Origin: Natronococcus sp. A-GB1
GTDB taxonomy: Archaea > Halobacteriota > Halobacteria > Halobacteriales > Natrialbaceae
Direction: 5' to 3'
Length of the DNA stretch: 64,000 nt
NCBI RefSeq assembly: GCF_029688845.1
Contig: NZ_JARUKW010000013.1
Span: 62,001-126,000, forward strand
Shown: positions 7,299-15,194 of the stretch, one piece after another
How the letters are laid out: every line of letters begins with the position of its first letter
Position numbering within the stretch: position 1 is the first letter of the stretch
Notes under the pieces: model-generated
Database searches by the model: none
Told to the model about the DNA's origin: nothing
The model's input: the letters and a program-made list of their open reading frames with translations, nothing else
Made by a program: the position numbers and the translations under genes

Positions 7299-7745
7299 AT
7301 GAGCCGATCCGGACGCGACGAACCGGACCCCGAGGAGCTCCGCGAACAGGCCGCCGAGAACGAGGCGATCGCCGACGCGCTCGAGGACCTCGTCATTGAA
7401 CTGCGGGACGAGCCGGTCAAAGAGAGCCGACTCGAGGGGTTGTTCGACGAGGCGACGACCAGCGATCCGAGGATCTGGAACACCGTCACCGCCTTCATCG
7501 ACGTCGAGGACGGCGACGCCGTCGTCACCGACGAGTCCAAACTCGCGGCGGGAAAGTGGGCGCCCGAGATCGTCGACGACTGCGATACGATGGTGACGAT
7601 CGAGATCCAGCGCGGGCTGATGCCCGACGACTTCACGTACCAGGTCGGCCGCGAGCTCCAGGACCGGATCACGGAGTTCCGCGAGGACGCCGAGAAGAAA
7701 CAACAAGAGGCCGCCGACCTCGAGACCGACGGCAACGGAGGATAA
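7299..7745 (+). CDS. Haloarchaeal hypothetical acidic protein
   Basis: A 148-aa soluble protein, Glu/Asp-rich, with a likely N-terminal helix pair (EELREQAAENEAIADALED) and a C-terminal helix (about 120-148). There are no membrane segments or recognisable motifs. It lies 96 bases after the sulfatase and 63 before the S66 peptidase on the same strand. The central segment (WNTVTAFIDVEDGDAVVTD) looks folded. I do not recognise the family. Confidence 0.6.
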   Translation: MSRSGRDEPDPEELREQAAENEAIADALEDLVIELRDEPVKESRLEGLFDEATTSDPRIWNTVTAFIDVEDGDAVVTDESKLAAGKWAPEIVDDCDTMVTIEIQRGLMPDDFTYQVGRELQDRITEFREDAEKKQQEAADLETDGNGG

Positions 7746-7808
7746 CTCCTCGCGGCTGACGGCAACGAGTCGCGACAGAAGTATATCTGGTCGACGTGAC
7801 GGTGGCGT

Positions 7809-8864
7809 ATGTCCGAATTCGTCACGCCGCCACCGCTGGAACGGGGCGATCTCGTCGCCGTCCTCGCTCCCTCGAGCGGCGGGGCGCGGGAAGCTCTCCA
7901 CGTCTTCGAACTGGGCCTCGAACGGCTTCGCAACCGATTCGATCTCGAGCCAGTCATCTACCCGACGGCCCGGCAAGGAAACGAGTTTCTGGTCGCCAAC
8001 CCCCGCGCCAGAGCCGCGGACGTCCACGCTGCCTTCCGCGACCCCGATATCGGTGGAATCGTTGCGACCATCGGCGGCAGCGACCAGCTACGGATCCTGA
8101 AACATCTCGACCCGGACGTCCTCCGGGCTAACCCGACCCGGTTCTACGGGATGAGCGACAACACCGCCCTCCAGTTGTTTCTGTGGAACGCGGGCGTCGT
8201 CTCGTACAACGGCGCACAGCTGATGAACGAGCTCGGCGTCCCGGGCGAGCTGCCCGCCTACACCGAGCGGTACTGCCGGCGCGCGTTCTTCGAGGAGGAC
8301 CTCGGCCGGCTCGAGCCCGCCCCGGAGTGGTCCGACGAGCCCTCAACGTGGTGGACCGATCCCTCGGCGATGGATTCGCCGCCGGCATACGAGCCGAACC
8401 CGGGGCGACGGTGGGCTAGTGGGACCGACGCCGCCGAGGGCCGAACGTGGGGCGGGTGTCGCGCGATCGTCGAGTGGTTCCTGGCAACCGATCGGTTCAT
8501 GCCTGCACCGAGTGCTCTCGATGGGGCGATCCTGTGTCTCGAAACCGCCGAATCGATTCCCGGCCCCGACACTGTCGGCGGGACTCTCATGTGTCTCGGC
8601 GAGCGCGGGTTGCTCGAGCGGTTCGACGGCGTCGTGATCGGTCGTCCCCCGACCCGGAGCTTTCTGGAGGAACCGCCACAGGAGCAGCGGGAGCGCTACC
8701 GTGACCGACTCTACGAAGAAATCGTCGAGCAGGTTCGGCGGTACAACCCCGAGGCGCCCGTCCTGCTGGGTCTCGACTGGGGCCATACGACCCCGATCGC
8801 ACCACTACCGATCGGAGGTCGTCTGGAACTGGATCCGGGGTCAGAAACCGTTCGGTGTCGGTGA
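7809..8864 (+). CDS. S66-family serine peptidase (LD-carboxypeptidase / MccF-like)
   Basis: A 351-aa protein. The Ser-Glu-His triad of family S66 is visible: S116 in GMSDNT, E245 in LETAES and H326 in DWGHTTP. The long Trp/Pro-rich insert (about 175-215) between the domains resembles MccF, which cleaves the amide bond of microcin C-type aminoacyl-nucleotides, rather than LdcA, which trims murein. Haloarchaea have no murein, so a detoxifying or peptide-recycling role is more likely. It has no signal peptide, so it acts in the cytoplasm. It ends 10 bases from the convergent JAMM gene. Confidence 0.85.
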   Translation: MSEFVTPPPLERGDLVAVLAPSSGGAREALHVFELGLERLRNRFDLEPVIYPTARQGNEFLVANPRARAADVHAAFRDPDIGGIVATIGGSDQLRILKHLDPDVLRANPTRFYGMSDNTALQLFLWNAGVVSYNGAQLMNELGVPGELPAYTERYCRRAFFEEDLGRLEPAPEWSDEPSTWWTDPSAMDSPPAYEPNPGRRWASGTDAAEGRTWGGCRAIVEWFLATDRFMPAPSALDGAILCLETAESIPGPDTVGGTLMCLGERGLLERFDGVVIGRPPTRSFLEEPPQEQRERYRDRLYEEIVEQVRRYNPEAPVLLGLDWGHTTPIAPLPIGGRLELDPGSETVRCR

Positions 8865-8874
8865 ACGACGCCGA

Positions 8875-9285
8875 TCACTCGGATACGACGTCCTCGCGCT
8901 CGAACCCGTCGTCCTCGCGCCAGCGCCAGGACCCGATCTCGAATGGGTCGAGCGAGACGATGACGTACGACCGATCGGGCCAGGTCGCGTCGGCCGTGTC
9001 GGTCTCGCTGGGGTGGGGTGGGCCCTGCGGGTGGGAGTGATAGAAGCCGACGATCTCCTCGCCCCGATCCTCGAGGCGATCGAAGATCTCGAGCTGTTCC
9101 TCGGGGTCGATCCGGTACCGGGTTCGGGGGTGGTCGGCGATGTTCTCGGCGGCGTACTGGGACCGGACCTCGCTTCGACCGTTCGACTCGTACTCGCCCC
9201 CGAGGACGCCACAGATCTCGAGCGGCGTCCCGTCACGAGCTCGGTCGACGATCTCGTCGCGAACGCTTTCAGGGAGTACCAGCAC
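8875..9285 (-). CDS. JAMM/MPN+ metalloprotease (possible desampylase)
   Basis: A 136-aa single-domain MPN+ protein. The complete zinc site is seen: E23 in LEICGVLGG and H83, H85, S93 and D96 in HSHP...HPSETD (H-x-H-x7-S-x2-D). In Haloferax the similar HvJAMM1 cleaves SAMP ubiquitin-like proteins from targets, so isopeptidase action is a fair guess. The start is GTG at 9285, two bases after the stop of the cobalamin-binding gene (9288), so translation is coupled. The same frame is open upstream, but that stretch is the shadow of the neighbouring gene. Confidence 0.85.
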   Translation of the reverse strand: MLVLPESVRDEIVDRARDGTPLEICGVLGGEYESNGRSEVRSQYAAENIADHPRTRYRIDPEEQLEIFDRLEDRGEEIVGFYHSHPQGPPHPSETDTADATWPDRSYVIVSLDPFEIGSWRWREDDGFEREDVVSE

Positions 9286-9287
9286 GG

Positions 9288-10262
9288 CTACGGGGTCGGA
9301 TCTGCTTGCGGCTCGATTGACGAATCGTTCGTGTCCGTCTCGAGGCCCTCGAGGTCGTCGAACGGAACGGCGACCGACTCGGGCGGGCCGTCGAATCGCT
9401 CCGGTTGGACGATCGGCGCGAGCGCCTCGAGGGTGTCGACGAGGCGTGGTCCGGGGCGGTTGAGGTAGTGGTGGCCGTCCATCGCCCACACTCGATCCTC
9501 GCGGACTGCCGCGAGCTCGTCCCACCCCTCGCGGGCGGTGAGATCCGCCCGATTCGCCGCGGTCTGCTCGAGGTCGAACCCACAGGGCGCGACGACCACG
9601 AGTTCGGGATCGTACTCGAGGATTTCCTCCCACTCGCGTGGCGTCGAGCGCTGGCCGACGTCGGCCAGCCCGTACTCGCCGCCCGCCCAGTCGACGAGTT
9701 CGGCCGTCCAGTGGCCCGCGATCATGACAGGGTCGGTCCAGTCGAAGATGGCGACCCGGGGTTGCTCCTCGCTCGCGATATCGGCCGTTTGCTCCCGAAC
9801 GGAATCGGTTCGGTCCTCGAGCTCCGCTCGAACCGCTCGAGAGCGCTCCTCGCGACCTGTCGCACGGCCGATCCGCTCGAGGTCGTCCAGCACGTCCTCG
9901 ACGGTGTGGGGGTCGACCGTCAGGACGTCGGGATCGGCCTCGATGCGATCTACCGCGTCGGCGATCACCGCCTCGTCGACCGCACAGACGTCGCACATTC
10001 CCTGCGTGATGATCAGGTCCGGCTCGAGCGCCTCGAGCAGGTCGACGTCGACCTCGTAGACGCCGTCGTCGGTCTCGCCGATCTCGAGGACCTGGCGGTC
10101 GATCTCCTCGCTCGAGGCATCGGCATCGACGCGGGAACGCGTGATCGACGGCAGCGACGCGACGCGCTGCGGATAGTCACACTCGTGGGAGACGCCGACG
10201 GGGTCGAGATCCAGTGCGGCGACGAGCTCGGTCGCCGATGGAAGCGTCGTAACGATTCGCAT
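9288..10262 (-). CDS. BtuF-type cobalamin/substrate-binding protein (helical-backbone type)
   Basis: A 324-aa protein of the BtuF/FepB fold. It opens MRIVTTLPSATELVAALD and has DLIITQGMCDVCAV, VAIFDWTDP and the GWDELAAVREDRVWAMDGH region typical of cobalamin-binding proteins. There is no signal peptide or lipobox, a feature of a cytoplasmic subgroup annotated as cobalamin-binding proteins in archaea. No BtuCD permease or ATPase genes are near. It forms an operon with the JAMM gene downstream. Ligand identity (cobalamin or cobinamide) is inferred only from family resemblance. Confidence 0.8.
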   Translation of the reverse strand: MRIVTTLPSATELVAALDLDPVGVSHECDYPQRVASLPSITRSRVDADASSEEIDRQVLEIGETDDGVYEVDVDLLEALEPDLIITQGMCDVCAVDEAVIADAVDRIEADPDVLTVDPHTVEDVLDDLERIGRATGREERSRAVRAELEDRTDSVREQTADIASEEQPRVAIFDWTDPVMIAGHWTAELVDWAGGEYGLADVGQRSTPREWEEILEYDPELVVVAPCGFDLEQTAANRADLTAREGWDELAAVREDRVWAMDGHHYLNRPGPRLVDTLEALAPIVQPERFDGPPESVAVPFDDLEGLETDTNDSSIEPQADPTP

Positions 10263-10316
10263 ACCTCCCGTAGGAACGGCAGGATCAAAAGCTGCGGCCC
10301 CGGCGAAGCGACAAAA

Positions 10317-10871
10317 TCAGTACTCGCCGAGATCCCGCTCGGAGTTGTCGCCGAACTCGTGGTCCGGGTCCGCCGAGTCACCCGGCTGTTCGGTCGGATC
10401 GTCCTCGATGTCGATCGTCGTCTCCGAGGATTCCTCGTCGATGTCGAACTCGTCGGTCTCGAGTTCCTCCCCGTCGACGCCGACGCTGCCGTCGGTGATC
10501 TCGATGGTGACGCCGTCGTGGTCGCGCTGGCGGCCGACCATCTTCCCGGTCGCGGACTCGACCTCGTCGTTGACCGCCCAGACGAATCGCAAAACCGTCT
10601 CGAGTTCGGCGCCCGCCTGCTGGATTCCCCGTTCGGCGGGGAGCTCGCCGAGGCTCTGGGCGCCCTCGGGATGGAGGTACTGGACAGGATGATCGTTGGG
10701 TACTTCGCGGAGGTCGACGTCGAACGACCAGAGGTACGGCAGCAGCTGCACGGCGTACCCCTGCGGTTTCGGCGCGCGGCGACCCGCCGCGGTAAAGGCG
10801 AGGGTCAGCGCCGACGACTCTGCGTCGGTGTCGAAGTAGACGCCGTCGAAGCCGGGAATCGAGATGCGCAT
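10317..10871 (-). CDS. Haloarchaeal hypothetical protein with acidic C-terminal tail
   Basis: A 184-aa protein. Residues 1-115 look like a folded domain (start MRISIPGFDGVYFDTDAES; RFVWAVNDEVES near 90-102), and from about 125 the chain is nearly all Asp/Glu/Thr. There are no membrane segments or metal motifs. It lies 54 bases upstream of the btuF-like gene on the same strand, so it may be the first gene of that operon. I do not recognise a function. Confidence 0.65.
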   Translation of the reverse strand: MRISIPGFDGVYFDTDAESSALTLAFTAAGRRAPKPQGYAVQLLPYLWSFDVDLREVPNDHPVQYLHPEGAQSLGELPAERGIQQAGAELETVLRFVWAVNDEVESATGKMVGRQRDHDGVTIEITDGSVGVDGEELETDEFDIDEESSETTIDIEDDPTEQPGDSADPDHEFGDNSERDLGEY

Positions 10872-10929
10872 ACCTGAGAGTAGGTCCGTTCGAGGGTAAG
10901 ACTGGAGCCGGCACTCCCAGCCCCTTTTA

Positions 10930-11670
10930 TTAGAAGCGATCCGCGAACTTGTCTCGCCGATTGATGTCGAGTTCGCTCACGCTCGAGTGGTCCTGGCTCG
11001 CGACGAAGCGGATTGCCTCGGCGACCTCCTCGGGCTCGCTGGCCTCGCTCTCGTCGAAGGCCTCGGCGAACGTCTCACCGCTGGTGGTCTCGAACTCCGA
11101 GCGGACCTCCGCGGGGTTGACGATGCTGACGCCGACGCCGTCGTCGCCGACCTGGGCCGCGACGCTCTTGGCGAACCCCCGGACCCACCACTTCGAGGCG
11201 GCGTAGATCGGGTTAAAAGAACGGGGATACTGCCCGGCGAAACTTCCGAGGAAGATCAGGTGGCCCTCCCGCTCGCGGACGTGGGGAATCGCCGCACGGG
11301 TCGCGTAGAAGACGCCGTCGACGTTGGTCTCCTGCATCGTCTCGTACTCCTCGGTGCTCATCTCGGCGATCTCGCTTCCCCGGGAAAGCCCGGCGTTGTT
11401 CACCAGGATGTCGAACCCGCCGAAGCGATCGACGGTCTCCTCGATCAAATCGTCGACGTCCGCTTCCTCGCGGACGTTCGTCGGGGCGACGAGCGTCTCG
11501 ACGCCGTGTTCGGTCTCGAGGTCGTCGGCCAGTTCCTCGAGGTCGCCCTCGCTTCTGGCCGCGAGGACGACGTTCGCCCCCGCGTCCGCGAGCTCCCGGC
11601 AGGTCGCCGCGCCGATCCCCGCGCTCGCCCCGGTGACGATCGCCGTCTGCTGCTCGAGTTGGTCGGTCAT
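10930..11670 (-). CDS. Classical SDR oxidoreductase
   Basis: A 246-aa classical short-chain dehydrogenase with all key motifs: TGASAGIG near residues 13-20, NNAG near 91-94, a catalytic serine in FLGSFAG, and YAASK near 155-159. AARSEGD after beta-2 (Arg at 39) suggests NADP preference. It resembles the YdfG/clavaldehyde-dehydrogenase-like group that reduces small aldehydes or ketones. The substrate is unknown. It is separated by 58 bases from the downstream hypothetical gene on the same strand. Confidence 0.88.
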   Translation of the reverse strand: MTDQLEQQTAIVTGASAGIGAATCRELADAGANVVLAARSEGDLEELADDLETEHGVETLVAPTNVREEADVDDLIEETVDRFGGFDILVNNAGLSRGSEIAEMSTEEYETMQETNVDGVFYATRAAIPHVREREGHLIFLGSFAGQYPRSFNPIYAASKWWVRGFAKSVAAQVGDDGVGVSIVNPAEVRSEFETTSGETFAEAFDESEASEPEEVAEAIRFVASQDHSSVSELDINRRDKFADRF

Positions 11671-11740
11671 CGTACCGGGTGGGACGGCCGTTACCCCCTA
11701 AGCGTTTCCGAAGGGTTCGAAAGTGTCCGGTTCGGGTTCG

Positions 11741-11775
11741 TGACGTCCTCCCACGACTGAAGTCGTGGGCTTCCG
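11741..11775 (-). repeat. Solitary IS1341-type right-end hairpin
   Basis: CCCACGAC (11750-11757) and GTCGTGGG (11762-11769) form a perfect 8-bp stem with a TGAA loop, preceded by GACGTCCT and followed by CTTCCGC. In reverse orientation this resembles the right end of the complete element at 1775-1800 (8-bp stem, 4-base loop, then GAGGAGGTC). No tnpB lies beside it; where tnpB would be, the M32 carboxypeptidase ends 18 bases away, in the same orientation. A relic or a non-autonomous derivative is likely. Confidence 0.55.
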
Positions 11776-11786
11776 CTATGTTTGTG

Positions 11787-13322
11787 TCAGTACCCCTCGA
11801 GCTCGTACAGCTCGCCGTACTTTGACTCGACGTACTCGAGGAAGTAGTCGGCCGTGAGCGGTTCCCCAGTCGCGACCTCGATCAGCTCCCCGGTGGGGTA
11901 GCGCTGGCCGTGGCGGTGGACGTGCTCGGTCATCCACTCCCAGAGCGGCTCGAACTCGCCCTCGCGGACCAGGCCGTCGACGTCGAGGTCCTCGCGGATC
12001 GCGGCGTCGAGCTGGGCGGCCAACACGCTGCCGACGGTGTAGCCCTGGAACGCCGCGAAGCCGTACGACCAGTGGGTGTCCTGCAGGCAGCCGTCGGTGT
12101 CGGTCTCGGGGACGACCCCAAGGTAGTCGTTCATCTTCTCGTTCCAGACCTCGGGAATCTCGGCGACGTCGAGGTCGCCCTCGACGAACGCCCGATCGAT
12201 CTCACAGCGGAGGATGATGTGGAGGTGGTAGGTGAGCTCGTCGGCCTCGACCCGAATCAGGTTCTCCGGGTAGATCCGATTGACGGCGGCGTAGGCCTCG
12301 TCGACGGTGACGTCCTCGAGGTGGGGGAACTGCGCTTTCATCGTCGGAAGGAAGAACTCACAGAACGCTCGCGTCCGGCCGACGTGGTTCTCCCAGAATC
12401 GCGACTGGGACTCGTGGACGCCCGAAGAGAGCGAGGCGCCCAGCGGGTTGCCGTACTCCTCTTTCGGGAGTCCGAGCTGGTAGCTCGCGTGGCCGAACTC
12501 GTGGATCGTCGCCATCAGGGCGTCGAGCGGGTCGTGGGCCCGGAACCGGGTAGTGATCCGGGCATCGAACTGGTTGCCCGACATGAACGGGTGCGGCGCG
12601 GTGTCGAGACGACCGTGTTCCTCGGGATAGCCGAGCAGGTCGACGACCTCCTGCGAGAGGGCCATCTGATCGTCCTCGTCGTAGGTGTACTCCGGATCCC
12701 GGAACGGCGACGGTAGCTCCCGGCCCTCGGCCTCGATGGTCTCGATCAGCGGAACGAGCCCCTCGCGAAGCTCGTCGAAGATTCCCTCGACGGTCTCGAG
12801 CGGAAGATACGGAAGACTGTCTTCGTACAGCACTCGATACGGGTTCGCGTCGGGCTCGATCGCCGCCGCCCGCTCGCGGTGGAGGTCGATCAGCTCCTCG
12901 AGTGCGGGCGCGAAGCGCTCGAAGTCGTCGTCGGCTTTCGCCTCCTGCCAGACCTGCTGGGTCTCGGCCTGGTGGGCCGCGAGCCGTTCGACCAGCGCTG
13001 CGGGAACCTCGGCGGAGCGGTCGTACTCCCGGCGCAGTTCGCGGACGACGGCAGCCTGTTCCTCGTTCAGGTCGACAGAGTCGAGCTCCTCGAGCCACTC
13101 GCCGACCTCGTCGTCGACCAGTAGCTCGTGACCCAGTCCCGACAACGTCGAAAGCTGGCCGGCTCGCGCGGGGGTTCCGCCTTCCGGCATCATCACCCGC
13201 TGATCCCAGCCCAGCGCCATCGAGGCCATCTGGACGTTCGTGAGCTTCTCGGAGCGCTCGAGGAGGGCGTGGTAGGCATCGGGTGCGTCAGCGGTGTCGT
13301 GGGTTTCGTCGGCGGTTGCCAT
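11787..13322 (-). CDS. M32-family metallocarboxypeptidase, paralog 1
   Basis: A 511-aa cytoplasmic carboxypeptidase Taq-type enzyme. The zinc site is H274-E-F-G-H278 in TIHEFGHASYQ, with the third ligand in the following HESQSRFWENH motif. These enzymes remove C-terminal residues from peptides with broad specificity. A close paralog is at 17293-18822 (roughly half the residues identical by eye), and the two bracket the Kef antiporter pair. The start ATG gives MATADETHD. Downstream lies the solitary transposon hairpin. Confidence 0.93.
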   Translation of the reverse strand: MATADETHDTADAPDAYHALLERSEKLTNVQMASMALGWDQRVMMPEGGTPARAGQLSTLSGLGHELLVDDEVGEWLEELDSVDLNEEQAAVVRELRREYDRSAEVPAALVERLAAHQAETQQVWQEAKADDDFERFAPALEELIDLHRERAAAIEPDANPYRVLYEDSLPYLPLETVEGIFDELREGLVPLIETIEAEGRELPSPFRDPEYTYDEDDQMALSQEVVDLLGYPEEHGRLDTAPHPFMSGNQFDARITTRFRAHDPLDALMATIHEFGHASYQLGLPKEEYGNPLGASLSSGVHESQSRFWENHVGRTRAFCEFFLPTMKAQFPHLEDVTVDEAYAAVNRIYPENLIRVEADELTYHLHIILRCEIDRAFVEGDLDVAEIPEVWNEKMNDYLGVVPETDTDGCLQDTHWSYGFAAFQGYTVGSVLAAQLDAAIREDLDVDGLVREGEFEPLWEWMTEHVHRHGQRYPTGELIEVATGEPLTADYFLEYVESKYGELYELEGY

Positions 13323-13463
13323 GTTTCGGTTCGAAATACACCGGAGAGCGTACTAAACGCTCGGGTCGAGGCGACGGCCGGGCGAGCGATGAGTCGGGTC
13401 TGTCTGGTAGAGTTGAGAGCGGAATACTGGGCACAAATATCGGACGAGGTTCAGCTTGGCGTA

Positions 13464-15194
13464 CTAGGGCCGAACCGACGGCGTGTCGTCTGCGGATCCG
13501 CCGAGAGACGTATGCGTGTAGGATTCCAATTCGGTTAGCTGCTGTTCACGAAGTTCTGTGGCCGTCAGATCCCCATCGAGCACTGCCTGAATCTGCTCGA
13601 CCAACTGCCGACCGGCGAGCAACGCCGGGACGTTGACGTACAGTGCTCCTTCTTCGAGCAGGGAAAGCGCCGTCTCCTGGTCACGAGCGCGCAACACGAC
13701 GTCGGGCTCGAGGTCGAGTCGCAGGATTCGCCGGGAGAGGGATTCAGCCTCGACCGTCGAGATCACGACGCGCGCGTCCCCGACATTAGCCTTCTCCCAG
13801 GTGTACGGTTCCCATGCGTCGCCGATGACGACGGCGTCACACTCGGCTCGCACCTCGTCCCGGCGAGCCGGATCGTTCTCGACGACGACGTACGGCCGGT
13901 CGCGTTCCTCGCAGGCGTCGACCAGCTTCCGTCCGTGTCGACCGTAACCGAGGATGACGACGTGATCGGAGATGTCGTCGGGCACCTCGCTCCACGAATC
14001 GATCTTGTCGTGTCCGCTTTTGAGGACCCCGCGGTCGGATAGCACCTGGTAGATCCCGTCGCTGTAGTAGTTGGTAAGACTCGACGAGATCATCGTCACG
14101 GCTGCAGCGAGGATGATCGCGTCGAACACCGACTGGGTCAGCGCGCCGAGTAACAGCGCTTCGATCGCGATTATAAGCGCAAATTCGCTGACCTGGTCGG
14201 TGTTGAGGCCGGTCAGCGTCGCAGACCGGGCCTCGTAACCCTGGTAGAGCAGGATCGCCGTCGTGACCGCCGGTTTCACGACTGCCGTCAGGAACACGAG
14301 CACACCGGCGATGAGGACCTTATCGACGGAGGCGGCCCAGCCGACCTCGACGAACGGCCAGACGACCAGTGCCCCGATCGTCACGAAGAAGATCGCGACG
14401 AAGAAGTCCCTGATCGACTGGAGGCCGTTGACCAGGCCGAGATGCTCGATGGGGTCGTGACGGATCGCGAGGCCGGCGGCGAAGGCACCGACGACGATGG
14501 AGACGTCCGCGAACTCCGCCGCACCGATAAACAGTGCGAGCAGCGAAACGGTTCCGAGGATCATGAGCTCGGACGACTCTCCCGCGAGCCGTCCGATCGC
14601 GTCGAACAGGAACCGATTGACGAGGACGGCGGCGATGAGTAACGCGAGTCCGTACCCCAACATCTCCGCGATCGGATCGGCAGCAAGCACGCCGGCACTC
14701 AGGACGAGCAGCAACAGGACGGCGAGCAGGTCCTGCAGGAACTGGATCGATTCGGCGACCCGTCCGTGGACGAGGTCCATGCCGATCTCGGCTTGCAACA
14801 GGGCAGTTCCGACGATCGTCGACGAGAGTGCCGCGGCGATACCCAGGTAGAGCGCCTCGGAGAGCGGCACCCCGAACGCGACGCCGGCCCCGATGCCAAG
14901 CCCACCAACGACGAGGATCTGTCCGAGGGCGGCGGTCTCGCTGTCGACCAACACCGACCTGACCGACGAGAGCTCGATCCCGACGCCGAACGTGAACACG
15001 AGCAGCGCGATCCCGTACTGGGCGAGTTCGAGCGTGAGCGCCTCGTCGATCCCGAACCGGTCCATTCCGATCCCGGCGACGATCCCCGCGAGGATGAAGA
15101 ACGGAACGGTCGGCAGATCGAACCGGTTTGCGACCACGAGGAACGGCCCCATAACGATGAAGATGATCGAGACCGCAGTGAGCAGCTCACTCAT
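13464..15194 (-). CDS. Kef-type monovalent cation:proton antiporter with TrkA-N domain (distal gene of pair)
   Basis: A 576-aa membrane protein: about 12 helices of the CPA2 antiporter fold (1-385), then a cytoplasmic RCK/TrkA-N domain (about 405-520) with an intact GYGRHG nucleotide motif in HVVILGYGRHGRKL. Such proteins exchange K+ or Na+ for H+ under control of NAD(H). The ATG at 15194 follows GGAGGTGA at 15203-15210; a GTG at 15203 is in frame but overlaps that site. The start lies inside the end of the upstream antiporter gene (8-base overlap), so the two are translationally coupled. Confidence 0.88.
   Translation of the reverse strand: MSELLTAVSIIFIVMGPFLVVANRFDLPTVPFFILAGIVAGIGMDRFGIDEALTLELAQYGIALLVFTFGVGIELSSVRSVLVDSETAALGQILVVGGLGIGAGVAFGVPLSEALYLGIAAALSSTIVGTALLQAEIGMDLVHGRVAESIQFLQDLLAVLLLLVLSAGVLAADPIAEMLGYGLALLIAAVLVNRFLFDAIGRLAGESSELMILGTVSLLALFIGAAEFADVSIVVGAFAAGLAIRHDPIEHLGLVNGLQSIRDFFVAIFFVTIGALVVWPFVEVGWAASVDKVLIAGVLVFLTAVVKPAVTTAILLYQGYEARSATLTGLNTDQVSEFALIIAIEALLLGALTQSVFDAIILAAAVTMISSSLTNYYSDGIYQVLSDRGVLKSGHDKIDSWSEVPDDISDHVVILGYGRHGRKLVDACEERDRPYVVVENDPARRDEVRAECDAVVIGDAWEPYTWEKANVGDARVVISTVEAESLSRRILRLDLEPDVVLRARDQETALSLLEEGALYVNVPALLAGRQLVEQIQAVLDGDLTATELREQQLTELESYTHTSLGGSADDTPSVRP

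Noticed and set aside
9405-10877. Plus-strand frame opposite the cobalamin-binding and hypothetical genes
   Set aside because: No motif; antisense to a gene with clear family motifs.
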